A stretch of DNA of 46,721 nucleotides from a virus. Location of the stretch: the IMG/VR virus record IMGVR_UViG_3300025327_000053, positions 1 to 46,721 of that record; one strand, 5' to 3'. A program made the translations under genes and the position numbers. This document shows, one piece after another, positions 1 through 6,907 of this stretch. Below the pieces are notes generated by a model. It ran no database searches. It worked only from the letters and a program-made list of their open reading frames with translations, and had not been told where the DNA came from. How positions within the stretch are numbered: position 1 is the first letter of the stretch; each line of letters starts with the position of its first letter.

Positions 1-752
1 GGCTGTGCCGCATTCCCGCCGATTCCGCATCCTCGCCCCTCGGAGTCGCCCAACTCGCCAGCCGAGACGCGCCGTCCAAGTCCATCCCGCCCGTGTGCGT
101 CTCCGTGCTCTCCGTGTTCGGCCCTCCGGTCGGGCAATTCGGAGTCGGCCACGAGGCCAGGGCTACAGTGCGGCCGAGGTACTCTGTTTTGCGATTCGTT
201 GCTATTCTGCTGGGCCGAATCGGGCTGTTGGCATCCGGTTCGCTGTTGCATGGCGTCGGCCACGAAGTACAGTCGCTGCCGGATGTGCGGCGCCCCGAAG
301 CCCGCAGCGCACAAATCCGCCGCCCCGATGGCGTAACCCGCTCCTTCCAAGTCAGCCGAAACAACGTCGAGCCAAGCAAGTCCGTCGTTCGACGCAACCT
401 GCTCGCCAAAGATTGTGTCAGGGCGGCACTCCGCAATGAGCCGGAACCATGCAGGCCATAGGTGACGCTGATCTGAGAAGCCTCCCCGCTTCCCGCTCGC
501 ACTGAAACCCTGGCAGGGACAGCTTCCGCTCCACACGGCAAGATCATCTGGCCATCCAGCGTTTCTAAGGGCATGGCTCCAGACTCCAATCCCGGCGAAG
601 AAATGGCATTGCGTGAATCCCTGGAGGTCTTTCGCCTCGACTTGTTCAATGCTTCGCTCATCCACTTCACCCGGAGCAATCAGCCCCGCCTTAATCAACT
701 CCCGCAACCACCCCGCCGCGAATCGGTCATTCTCGTTGTAGTAGGCAGTCAT
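1..752 (-). CDS. DNA (cytosine-5) methyltransferase, C-terminus cut by window edge
   Basis: Partial gene: the reading frame runs off the left edge. It transfers a methyl group from S-adenosylmethionine to C5 of cytosine in DNA. Visible in order: FFAGIGVWSHAL (motif I, SAM binding, about residues 51-62), SCPCQGFSASGKRGG (motif IV, the PCQ catalytic cysteine, about 77-91), GEQV in place of the usual ENV (motif VI), and GAPHIRQRLYFVA (motif VIII, QRxR-like). The start is the ATG at 752, preceded by an AAGG-rich stretch. It is last in the early operon, about 70 bases after ssb. The target-recognition domain and motifs IX-X are not visible. No restriction endonuclease is seen nearby, so it is probably an orphan enzyme that protects phage DNA or shapes host methylation. 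The family call is firm; target and role are inference. Confidence 0.88.
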   Translation of the reverse strand, partial: MTAYYNENDRFAAGWLRELIKAGLIAPGEVDERSIEQVEAKDLQGFTQCHFFAGIGVWSHALRNAGWPDDLAVWSGSCPCQGFSASGKRGGFSDQRHLWPAWFRLIAECRPDTIFGEQVASNDGLAWLDVVSADLEGAGYAIGAADLCAAGFGAPHIRQRLYFVADAMQQRTGCQQPDSAQQNSNESQNRVPRPHCSPGLVADSELPDRRAEHGEHGDAHGRDGLGRRVSAGELGDSEGRGCGIGGNAAQ

Positions 753-796
753 CGCATTGCCCTTGCCTTCGCGAGGTGGCTGTCGCAGGGGCCACC

Positions 797-824
797 GAGC
801 GCATTCTGGGCGGCATACCCGCCC
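797..824 (-). repeat. 28-nt hairpin repeat, copy A, abutting the ssb stop codon
   Basis: A 28-base element that recurs at 16121-16148 with one mismatch. Its core is an inverted repeat, GGGCGG / CCGCCC, with a 5-base loop. It touches the stop codon of ssb (825-827) on the 3' side of the transcript. It could be an mRNA-stabilising hairpin, a weak terminator (no T run follows) or a REP-like repeat. Confidence 0.7.
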
Positions 825-1247
825 CTAGAACGGGATGTCGTCGTCGGTAATCGACGGGTTATTCGGCTGCCACTCTCCGCCAGCGGTGGCGTCTGCGGCA
901 GAAGCGATTGGACCGCCCGTTTGGTCCGGCCCCGGCGTGGTCCGATTACTGGCGATTGGAATCACCATGCGCGCGACAATCTCCGTGCGAGAGCGTTTCT
1001 GGCCGTCCTTGCCTTCCCATGACGACGTTTCGAGCTCGCCGCGAATGAACAGCCGGCGGCCTTTGCGCGCAATCTCCACGCACTCGCTGGCAAGCTGCTT
1101 GAAGGCCACGATGTTGTGCCATTCGGTGCGGGTCTCCTCGCGAATCTTTTTCGATGTGGCCAGCGAGAATTTACAGACTTCGGTGCCGTTCGGATACGCG
1201 ATCTCGGCATCCCGCCCAACGTTCCCGATCAGGTTCACTTCATTCAT
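825..1247 (-). CDS. ssb: Single-stranded DNA-binding protein
   Basis: A 140-residue OB-fold protein that coats single-stranded DNA in replication and recombination. The N-terminus MNEVNLIGNVGRDAEIAY and the core TEWHNIVAFKQLA..VEIARKGRRLFIRGEL are typical of bacterial and phage SSB. A disordered linker follows, then the acidic tip DDDIPF, which in this family recruits partner proteins. The start at 1247 was chosen because AAAGG lies 7 bases upstream; a longer frame exists but lacks such a site. The start overlaps the upstream stop by ATGA. With the ATPase and RecE-like nuclease upstream it forms a recombination set. Confidence 0.95.
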   Translation of the reverse strand: MNEVNLIGNVGRDAEIAYPNGTEVCKFSLATSKKIREETRTEWHNIVAFKQLASECVEIARKGRRLFIRGELETSSWEGKDGQKRSRTEIVARMVIPIASNRTTPGPDQTGGPIASAADATAGGEWQPNNPSITDDDIPF

Positions 1248-1462
1248 ACGCATACCTTTCCGCGATTCCGCTGTTTCATCAGTGCCTCGCTCGACTGCCT
1301 GCTCATGGCGTGCCCGATATGCCACCAGCGGCAGAGTGTGCATTTATAGGCGTCAAACTTCACTCCGAGCTCGATCCCGAGACGGCGCGCAGCCTTCCGT
1401 GCCGCCTCTTCCGTGTGCCGAATTTTTCCGATGCAGTGCGGCATAAAATCCCGCTCTCCCAT
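1244..1462 (-). CDS. Small Cys/His protein, putative zinc binder
   Basis: A 72-residue basic protein of unknown function. The core HTEEAARKAARRLGIELGV is a predicted helix, followed by YKCTLCRWWHIGHA, a CxxC-x3-HxxH arrangement common in small phage proteins and likely to bind one zinc. It overlaps ssb by ATGA, so the two are probably translationally coupled. An in-frame ATG at 1444 (MPHCIGK) is an alternative start; neither start has a strong ribosome site. The motif and the coupling argue for a real gene; a role in nucleic-acid binding is only a guess. Confidence 0.7.
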   Translation of the reverse strand: MGERDFMPHCIGKIRHTEEAARKAARRLGIELGVKFDAYKCTLCRWWHIGHAMSRQSSEALMKQRNRGKVCV

Positions 1463-1470
1463 TCACGGAA

Positions 1471-1680
1471 TCACAAGCCCAAGCGATTCATTGAGCGTAT
1501 TCTGGCTCGAACTGCAGCCCAATAGAATTTCGCGACCCGGAGATTTTTCCAGGCGGTGATCTCCCCGCACCACAACAGCAGCCTCTCCGCTGTTACAGCT
1601 GCGGCAAACCACCACGTCTCCGCAATGGTTCCCAGGACTTGGCCGCGCAACTTGACCCCCGAACGCTCACCTGTGCTCAT
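1471..1680 (-). CDS. Hypothetical small protein
   Basis: A 69-residue protein with no recognised family. It is rich in Trp, Ala and Arg and has one moderately hydrophobic stretch (ETWWFAAAVTAERLLLWCG). The main support is the translation signal: AAGGAGG lies 6 bases before the ATG, and the gene starts 12 bases after the ATPase stop codon. Composition alone would not distinguish it from a chance frame. Confidence 0.5.
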   Translation of the reverse strand: MSTGERSGVKLRGQVLGTIAETWWFAAAVTAERLLLWCGEITAWKNLRVAKFYWAAVRARIRSMNRLGL

Positions 1681-1691
1681 AAAAAACCTCC

Positions 1692-2876
1692 TTACCCGGA
1701 AGCGCCGGGCTCCTCCTGAACCAAATCATATTTAGTCCCGCCCTCCATCCGATGCACCAGAACCGCATGCCAGTCGGTGCCGTTTACCGTTGTTTTTGTG
1801 GGTGTGCATTTATTCGGGCAGTACCATCGACCAGGACGGAGGCCGAACTTTGGGTGCATTTCCGAGCCACGCCACAACATCTTAATGCCGCATTTACCCT
1901 TGTGTTTTTCGCAGGCATTGCAGGAACACTTTGGCGGATTCGCGGCACACAGCCGGCATGGCTCCGAACGGTCCGGACCGGTTTGAATCGTGGGCCTGGA
2001 TGGTGCCGTGAGCGGCGATGCCGCACTGGCAACGGTCAACTCTTCGCGCTGCTGGCGCTCGGCAGCGGTCAGCACCTTGCCTCCAGTCGACCAAAGCGCC
2101 ATCTTGCGGCCCAACTCTTCGTCAATTTGCCCGGCTTTAGCCAGTAGCGGCTTGAAGTAGGAGCGTACCTTGAAGACCATTTTCTGCTCATTGGTCAGGC
2201 TCTTGGGGTCCGCTACAAACACCCCATCAGAGGCCGGCTCTAAAACCAGTCCGGCGTTCATCTCGTAGCAGAACGCATTGCCGCCCACCGGCATCCAGCC
2301 GAGAGGCCGCGGCTCGCTTTTCTTGCCGGATTTATCTTCGTTCCTGGTTTTCTCTTTCCAGTCCAACTTCTCCTCTGCCCGGAACAGCAGGATCAGGTTG
2401 GCGCGGGATTGCGCGAACGATTGCATCAACTTCCTGCGATCCTGCTTTGGAGCACGCCAGTTGGCGCCGTAACTTTTCCCGACCCGCTTGGCTTCCTCAT
2501 CCCCGAATTCGAGATACCCGCCTTCGCCGTCATGCTCATAGCTCATCTGATCGACGACAACGATGCTGGCGCCCTGCCGGGAGCAGTACATAATGGCCTC
2601 GCGGTATCGCAAAGAGCTATATGGCGGTCCCAGTTCGACGGATTCAAAATCGAAAGTGAACTTGGCTGGATCAGCCTTCTCGCCGGTCGGTGGGGCGTAC
2701 TCATTGCATTTGCCGCCATCGCTGTCAATGATGAATATCTTCCCGCCAATCACCGCGAGCATCCCTTGCGCGAGGCGCAGCGCGGATAGTGTCTTTCCGC
2801 CGCCCGACGGTCCGGTAATGCTGAGCATCAGTTGCGATGCGGTGCGTTCCCCGTGCCGATGCTTAAATCCGCTCAT
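1692..2876 (-). CDS. RecA-fold AAA ATPase (Sak4-like) with Cys-rich tail
   Basis: A 394-residue NTPase. Walker A is GPSGGGKT (residues 22-29), followed by LSALRLAQGML and the strand KIFIIDSD; Walker B is ASIVVVDQM. This resembles phage single-strand-annealing or recombination ATPases of the Sak4 type, usually found beside SSB and an exonuclease, as here. The core covers about residues 1-270. The last 90 residues carry eight cysteines (307-357, in CRLC, CSCNAC, CGIK and CPNKC), enough for two zinc sites, which is unusual for the family. The start at 2876 overlaps the upstream stop by ATGA; a longer frame continues upstream without a plausible ribosome site. It probably loads on or anneals single-stranded DNA during phage recombination or replication. 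Confidence 0.8.
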   Translation of the reverse strand: MSGFKHRHGERTASQLMLSITGPSGGGKTLSALRLAQGMLAVIGGKIFIIDSDGGKCNEYAPPTGEKADPAKFTFDFESVELGPPYSSLRYREAIMYCSRQGASIVVVDQMSYEHDGEGGYLEFGDEEAKRVGKSYGANWRAPKQDRRKLMQSFAQSRANLILLFRAEEKLDWKEKTRNEDKSGKKSEPRPLGWMPVGGNAFCYEMNAGLVLEPASDGVFVADPKSLTNEQKMVFKVRSYFKPLLAKAGQIDEELGRKMALWSTGGKVLTAAERQQREELTVASAASPLTAPSRPTIQTGPDRSEPCRLCAANPPKCSCNACEKHKGKCGIKMLWRGSEMHPKFGLRPGRWYCPNKCTPTKTTVNGTDWHAVLVHRMEGGTKYDLVQEEPGASG

Positions 2877-3100
2877 GCGGCCTCCGATCCATTCTTCTTT
2901 GCCTTTCTCATGGCGATGCCGTGCTCGGCCCACCATCGGCGCTTGTTGTCCCGCTGGGATTCCGCTGAGCAAATATCGCTGCAATATACCTGCCGCGGTT
3001 TTGTTGGAATAAAAACTTTCTTGCATGCAGTCCTTCCGCACTGCTTCGCGTGATCCCATTTACCGCCACAGACCGGACATTTTGTGAATCTTCCCTTCAT
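2873..3100 (-). CDS. Small zinc-finger-like protein
   Basis: A 75-residue basic protein. Two cysteine pairs, CPVCGGKW and CGRTACKKVF, are followed by RQVYCSDICS, giving a treble-clef or zinc-ribbon pattern. The C-terminal half is a basic helix (QRDNKRRWWAEHGIAMRKAKK). The start at 3100 overlaps the nuclease stop by ATGA, and its own stop overlaps the ATPase start the same way. This tight packing between nuclease and ATPase suggests it works with them on DNA. No specific function can be assigned. Confidence 0.75.
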   Translation of the reverse strand: MKGRFTKCPVCGGKWDHAKQCGRTACKKVFIPTKPRQVYCSDICSAESQRDNKRRWWAEHGIAMRKAKKNGSEAA

Positions 3101-4071
3101 GCGGCCTCCGATTCTTCCGGATTGAACTGGTCCATCTCCGCGACCAGCTTGTTCCACAGCCACGGCGGCACCTCGGCCGGCGCGCCATCATCGCCGTACC
3201 CCGGCCACGGCTGCTCGGTTCCCAGCTCCGCGAGATACCGCTTCCACTGCTCTTGCGCCTGCCGCCAGCGCGTCTCGCCATAAGCGCGATACTGCGCGTC
3301 CAAAGGCATCACCCGCACGGCCCACGGCCGTGCCGTCTCGATGAACACGTCGCGCATCGTTACCCGCCCGGCCAATTCCGGGAAGACCGTTTCGACCGCT
3401 TCGATGTAGGCGGCATTCTGTATGTCGTAGCCGTATTCCGCGATTTTGATCTCGCATTTCTTCTTGCTGGCATCCACGGAAGTGAATTTGAAGTCCAGAA
3501 TCTCGCCGTGCAGAAACTTGCGGGCCCGGCGGCGCCGCTTGCCGTTCTTTGAAACCAGATAAATCTGCGGGAGGATCACATGATCGAGTCGCCCTTCGCA
3601 CCACACCCCGTTCGGAGCCTGCCAGATCAACGTCACTTCGCTCTGCCCGGTCAGATCGATCCCGCGCGCGGCAAGTTCCTTGCGTATATGCTCCACCATG
3701 GCGCGTGCTTCACTGAGTTGCCCCGTAAGGATTGGAAGGCTCCCTTCGGCCAGCGCCACATCGCGAGCTTCCCGGGCGGCCTTGGTTTTCCAATCATCCG
3801 CCGGTACCTCCACGATCCGGCGGCCGCCCAGAAGCAGCTCGTGCGCCACTGATCCGAGATTCGCGGCCGGCCGGTATTCTTCCGACTCCCCTTCTTTCGG
3901 CCCGAAGGCTTTGAACCAGGCATGTAGCGGCGAGCGATTCATCATCACCGCGGCCAGTGATTGATGCAGACGTGGAGGATCGTTTGCCGGTAGCGGCTCC
4001 CCCGGCAGATACATTGCCGCCCGCAATGGCGGCAATGTATGTTCCGATTCAACTTGCTTCGTTTGGCTCAT
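3097..4071 (-). CDS. PDDEXK exonuclease, RecE-like
   Basis: A 324-residue nuclease of the PD-(D/E)xK superfamily, similar to the RecE / exodeoxyribonuclease VIII nuclease domain. Visible motifs: LGSVAHELLLGG (N-terminal helix with conserved His-Glu), WCEGRLDHVI (motif with catalytic Asp), EILDFKFTSV (the D-x-K pair that binds metal and activates water) and YGYDIQNAAYIEAV (the QxxxY-type helix). Such enzymes chew one strand of a DNA end so that a single-strand-binding partner can pair it. Its partners here are the ATPase and SSB. The start codon ATG at 4071 has only a weak ribosome site. Confidence 0.85.
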   Translation of the reverse strand: MSQTKQVESEHTLPPLRAAMYLPGEPLPANDPPRLHQSLAAVMMNRSPLHAWFKAFGPKEGESEEYRPAANLGSVAHELLLGGRRIVEVPADDWKTKAAREARDVALAEGSLPILTGQLSEARAMVEHIRKELAARGIDLTGQSEVTLIWQAPNGVWCEGRLDHVILPQIYLVSKNGKRRRRARKFLHGEILDFKFTSVDASKKKCEIKIAEYGYDIQNAAYIEAVETVFPELAGRVTMRDVFIETARPWAVRVMPLDAQYRAYGETRWRQAQEQWKRYLAELGTEQPWPGYGDDGAPAEVPPWLWNKLVAEMDQFNPEESEAA

Positions 4072-4095
4072 GGCGATAAATAATTTCGTCGTCGC

Positions 4096-4419
4096 TCAAC
4101 ATAGAAAATCCTTCAATAAGGCGGCGATGTAGATTTGAACGCTTGGAAAGCGGGACGGCCCTGGGCGTGGCGGATATGATCTAAAGTACCGACCATATTC
4201 CCTGCGGCATTTTGGACAAAAACGGTATCTGTAAACTTTTCCGTCCTCCACGGGGGGAAGTTGAGCGGAGCAACTTTTACACTGTCGGGCTTCCACCGAC
4301 TCCACAGGCGCGCCAACAGTGAGTGGCCACTTGAATCCGTTGTGCGTCTTACCGTCACGACCGACGCATTTCAGGATCATGACCTCGGTCCCGCCGTTGG
4401 TCCATTGACAAGCCTTCAT
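4096..4419 (-). CDS. Hypothetical protein with CxxC pairs
   Basis: A 107-residue protein of unknown function. The N-terminal half (MKACQWTNGGTEVMILKC..DGKTHNGFKWPLTVG) resembles a small phage domain with a G-F-x-W-P-L-T-x-G signature, seen in many uncharacterised phage proteins. The second half has CKSC and FCPKC, a likely zinc ribbon, and then a basic tail. GAGGTGAAGC before the ATG gives a ribosome site. It lies between the nuclease and another Cys-rich small protein in the early operon. Confidence 0.65.
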   Translation of the reverse strand: MKACQWTNGGTEVMILKCVGRDGKTHNGFKWPLTVGAPVESVEARQCKSCSAQLPPVEDGKVYRYRFCPKCRREYGRYFRSYPPRPGPSRFPSVQIYIAALLKDFLC

Positions 4420-4434
4420 GCTTCACCTCGAATT

Positions 4435-4695
4435 TCATGCGGCCAGGGCGTAGCGCCGGCGTTTGCGTGAATTATCCCGCGCCAACTCCCGCCAGGCCTG
4501 CGAATAGCCTTGATCGTGCCGCAGGTAAAAATGCTGCCGGCAAACCGGTCTCTTCGATCCGTCCCAGGTCGAACGCACATCGACTGCCGCCGGAAACACG
4601 CAGGCAGGATCTTCCCGGCACTGCGCGCCTTTCCATAGCCGAGCTTCCACGTGGCTCAATGCTTCCGGGAATCGGGGGGAACTGTTTTCAGTCAT
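4435..4695 (-). CDS. Hypothetical small Cys/His protein
   Basis: An 86-residue protein, acidic then strongly basic (RKRRRYALAA at the end). It has C-x5-C, a later C-x2-H (VCRQHF) and a His in LRHD, which could bind one metal ion. No family recognised. Its ATG has only a weak AGGA upstream, and its neighbours are spaced by 15-30 bases instead of overlapping. It is kept because it fills an otherwise empty slot in a tightly packed operon. Confidence 0.5.
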   Translation of the reverse strand: MTENSSPRFPEALSHVEARLWKGAQCREDPACVFPAAVDVRSTWDGSKRPVCRQHFYLRHDQGYSQAWRELARDNSRKRRRYALAA

Positions 4696-4722
4696 CGCAG
4701 CGGATCGGTTCCTGGCGCAGTC

Positions 4723-5268
4723 TTACGCCGGCAGTTTTTCGATGATCGTGATATTGCCCTTGTTGATGACCACGCTCGGCCCGCCGCCACCATCCCGGCG
4801 CGGCTGAATCTTGATGTAATAGCGATCCCACCATCCAAGCACTCCGCAGACCGGCGCGGTACGGCCCAGCACGTGCACCCGCAGCGGCGTTTTGCATTGA
4901 ATTTGCTTGCGCGCCCAGGCAACCTCCAGCGTCTGCACCGTCTGGCCGCGCTTGGCTGCCGGCGGTTCCTGTGTTTCCACAGGACGGACATCCATCTCCA
5001 CTGGCAGAAATGGCTCCGCCTGGGGAGTGATGAGTATCTCGTTTTCCATGACTGGCGCCGGAGTCTCCGGCCCCGGCGGGATATTTTCCAATAAGTTTGT
5101 GGTTCCCATGAATCGTTCCTCCAATCGTTGAATTGAATTCCTTCCCGGTAAACTAAATCCTTCGGCCGCCACCGCTCCGAACAGCGCCAAGGCCCACACG
5201 ACTGCCGCGCCAATCCCCCACACCTTGATCGCCATCCAGAGCAACTCACGCTCGCGCAATGGAGTCAT
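4723..5268 (-). CDS. Membrane-anchored protein with Hfq/Sm-like C-terminal domain
   Basis: A 181-residue protein. One transmembrane helix spans about residues 12-36 (MAIKVWGIGAAVVWALALFG), followed by a Pro/Glu-rich linker to about 110. The last 65 residues follow the Sm fold pattern. Sm1 is PLRVHVLGRTAPVCGVLGWW plus DRYYIKI, where a Gly-x-hydrophobic step and an Asp-x-Tyr match the Hfq G-x-I-x-x-F-D-x-F signature. Sm2 is VINKGNITII, which lines up with Hfq YKHAISTI. Hfq is a hexameric RNA chaperone that pairs small RNAs with mRNAs. The fold call rests on pattern only; the membrane anchor is not a feature of normal Hfq. The start at 5268 overlaps the upstream stop by ATGA. Confidence 0.6.
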   Translation of the reverse strand: MTPLRERELLWMAIKVWGIGAAVVWALALFGAVAAEGFSLPGRNSIQRLEERFMGTTNLLENIPPGPETPAPVMENEILITPQAEPFLPVEMDVRPVETQEPPAAKRGQTVQTLEVAWARKQIQCKTPLRVHVLGRTAPVCGVLGWWDRYYIKIQPRRDGGGGPSVVINKGNITIIEKLPA

Positions 5269-5570
5269 GCTGCCTCCTGTGATTCGGTTTGGTGGGCCCC
5301 CGCAGACGCGGCCGCCGTCCTTTCGGATACGGCAGGTTCTGAAGTCTGCGGGGGGTTGGTGGGAGGAGAACACTCGGCGAGACGCGCCTTCACGTTCAGA
5401 CGCTTCAATTCTGCATTCACGACTTCCAGGCGTTTCTCGATCAACCTCTTAGCCTGATGCGCCAGCCCGTCCACCGTCATCACGATCGGCGTCTCCAACT
5501 CCGCCCGGCAGGCGGCGCACAGCGGCAAACCGTCAGTCGGGACATCGAATCTGCATAGCAGGCAGGTCAT
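5265..5570 (-). CDS. Zinc-ribbon plus coiled-coil small protein
   Basis: A 101-residue protein. It opens with CLLC-x13-CAAC (MTCLLCRFDVPTDGLPLCAAC), a compact four-cysteine zinc site. A charged amphipathic helix follows (AKRLIEKRLEVVNAELKRLNVKARL), probably a short coiled coil, and the tail is low-complexity and polar. No known function. It overlaps both neighbours by ATGA, so it is probably made in step with the Hfq-like protein downstream. Confidence 0.7.
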   Translation of the reverse strand: MTCLLCRFDVPTDGLPLCAACRAELETPIVMTVDGLAHQAKRLIEKRLEVVNAELKRLNVKARLAECSPPTNPPQTSEPAVSERTAAASAGAHQTESQEAA

Positions 5571-6331
5571 TTCAGCTCCTTAATTGGCTTTCCGAGCCGG
5601 TCGCACTCATACAACACCGTCCCGCGCCGGAAAGCGATCTTGTGCGGGTAGGACGGATTTGGCCAGGCGTAGAGGTCCTTCTTGGCAATCTCGACAGCCA
5701 CGTAGCGGTCGGCGGGGTTGCCGTTTCTGAACTCGTCGCAGAAATACGGCCGCGAACAGGCGTGGAATTTTCCGGCGCCGCATTCGTCACTCTTGGGATC
5801 CCACTCTGGATGCTCCATGGTGGATCCGACTTGCCAGTGCGTTTCGCGGCTTGTGCCTTCCTGGGTCTTAAAATCCTTCGATACCTTCTTGAAGAAGATG
5901 ATCGAACGGGCATCCTGGACGCCGTTGGCGTCCAGCCAGCCAATGACGCCGCGCCGTGTCTTTGGGTGGATCACCGTTGATGTTTTTGATTTTCGCGTGA
6001 TCTTGCCTTTGGCGAGCGCGAAGCAGACGGCGAACGCGAACAGCGCCACGGTTGCGAAATCAGATTGCAGGTGTACCGACACGCAGCCCCGCGCCTCGAC
6101 GGAACTGTTGTCCCGCGCCACGGCGGAACTGTTGTCCCACGCCTCGACGGAACTGTTGTCCCACGCCACGACGGAACTGTTGTCCCGCGCCACGACGGAA
6201 CTGTTGTCCCACGCCTTATTTACAACAATCCTGATGCCAGCTTCGGAGTGGATTTGGATCAACGTGAGATCCTTGAATGAATCCGGCAGGGCATCCAGTT
6301 CCGCTTGCGTGTGAACGACAATTTCCTTCAT
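5567..6331 (-). CDS. Phage protein with eight-residue tandem repeats
   Basis: A 254-residue protein starting after AAGGAGG at good spacing. The N-terminal 38 residues lead into five copies of an eight-residue unit, AWDNSSVV or ARDNSSVE (about residues 41-80), which probably form a short beta-solenoid. A hydrophobic stretch (VALFAFAVCFALA) follows. The C-terminal half, from about residue 165, contains WQVGSTMEHPEWDPK..ECGAGKFHACSRP, a Cys/His-bearing motif shared by many uncharacterised phage proteins, and then a beta-rich segment. The function of the family is unknown to me. The repeat is nearly perfect at the DNA level (see 6091-6210), so copy number may vary between related phages. Confidence 0.75.
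   Translation of the reverse strand: MKEIVVHTQAELDALPDSFKDLTLIQIHSEAGIRIVVNKAWDNSSVVARDNSSVVAWDNSSVEAWDNSSAVARDNSSVEARGCVSVHLQSDFATVALFAFAVCFALAKGKITRKSKTSTVIHPKTRRGVIGWLDANGVQDARSIIFFKKVSKDFKTQEGTSRETHWQVGSTMEHPEWDPKSDECGAGKFHACSRPYFCDEFRNGNPADRYVAVEIAKKDLYAWPNPSYPHKIAFRRGTVLYECDRLGKPIKELK
6091..6210 (-). repeat. Five 24-bp tandem repeats inside a coding region
   Basis: Five consecutive 24-base units, each ending ggaactgttgtccc on the plus strand, differ only at a few positions in the first nine bases. They encode five copies of an eight-residue motif with core DNSS. Near-identity at DNA level implies recent duplication or gene conversion. Confidence 0.9.
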
Positions 6332-6636
6332 GCCAACCTCCTTTTTGTGATTCTGGACGGTGCCGGAAACTCCGCACGGCCTGGGGCAATCCGTGGCCGC
6401 AACTCGAAATCACCCACCGGGTCAAGCCGCTCCGCCCACTCCGGCCTCAAGCCATCTGCCGAGCGCAGCCGCCTCCCCAACTCCGTCAACGCCATTTCCG
6501 CCCCGATAGTTCGCTGGGCCTCGATCCACGCCGCAGAATCCAGCGAGTGGAAATACTTCTCCGCCGCGCAGCGGTGCTTCCTAGCGACCTGCTCTTTCAG
6601 GTCCGCGATTACCTGCTCAATTTGTTCGTTGGTCAC
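6328..6636 (-). CDS. Hypothetical helical protein, first gene of the early operon
   Basis: A 102-residue, mostly helical protein (TNEQIEQVIADLKEQVARKHRCAAEKYFHSLDSAAWIEAQRTIGAEMALTELGRRL). A GTG start at 6636 was chosen because AAGGGG lies just upstream; the frame continues upstream through low-quality sequence without a better signal. Its stop overlaps the next start by ATGA. Unknown function. It lies 140 bases downstream of the terminator of the putative RNA at 6779-6901, so its expression may depend on read-through or on a second, weaker promoter. Confidence 0.65.
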   Translation of the reverse strand: MTNEQIEQVIADLKEQVARKHRCAAEKYFHSLDSAAWIEAQRTIGAEMALTELGRRLRSADGLRPEWAERLDPVGDFELRPRIAPGRAEFPAPSRITKRRLA

Positions 6637-6682
6637 AACGCAGCCCCCTTGGTGAGATGTAAGGGGGATTCTCTGATTGTTT

Positions 6683-6696
6683 GTACTTACTAGTAC
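6683..6696. promoter_or_regulatory. Short palindrome in the early leader, possible operator
   Basis: GTACT-TACT-AGTAC is an inverted repeat with a 4-base spacer, about 50 bases upstream of the first early gene. A second copy of ACTTACT lies near 6725. A second hairpin (CGTCCGA / TCGGACG) is at 6738-6765. These could be regulator sites or RNA structure; nothing here proves either. Confidence 0.35.
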
Positions 6697-6778
6697 CGCT
6701 GGCTGGGTATTAAGGTTTCTAAGACTTACTGGCCTTGCGTCCGACGGCATGAAACTTATCGGACGTAACGGGTTGGAC

Positions 6779-6817
6779 AAAAAAAAGTCGGGGTGCCCCG
6801 TCTCCAGAACACCCCGA
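6779..6817 (-). terminator. Intrinsic terminator
   Basis: On the minus strand TCGGGGTG, a 14-base loop, CACCCCGA, one C, then eight T. The 8-bp perfect stem directly before a T8 run is a textbook rho-independent terminator. It ends the putative RNA and would cut transcription before the early operon unless bypassed. Confidence 0.85.
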
Positions 6818-6901
6818 TATTCAGCGCTTGGACCCGCGAAGGTTGGAGCACTGAATCCCGTCCAAAATGTTTGCTCTGATTGTCGCGGGTCCTGCATAAC
6901 G
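6779..6901 (-). ncRNA. Putative structured small RNA or regulatory leader
   Basis: About 122 nt, predicted from a promoter at 6908-6936 to an intrinsic terminator at 6779-6817. Four segments in transcript order are A = GGACCCGCGA (6892-6883), B = ATTCAGTGCT (6856-6847), A' = TCGCGGGTCC (6839-6830) and B' = AGCGCTGAAT (6828-6819). A pairs perfectly with A' and B pairs with B' with one G-U, each over 10 bp. Because the segments interleave and A' and B' are one base apart, both full helices can hardly coexist, so the RNA may switch between two folds or form a partial pseudoknot. No convincing reading frame covers it on this strand. It could be a free small RNA or an attenuator for the early operon. 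Confidence 0.65.
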
Positions 6902-6907
6902 ATTCGG

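Noticed and set aside
4692-5249. Long minus-strand frame overlapping the Hfq-like gene
   Set aside because: Arg/Trp/Ser-rich shadow of the real gene; no ribosome site and no recognisable motif.
6091-6210. CRISPR-like array
   Set aside because: Units are contiguous without spacers and lie in frame in a coding region; no cas genes are present.
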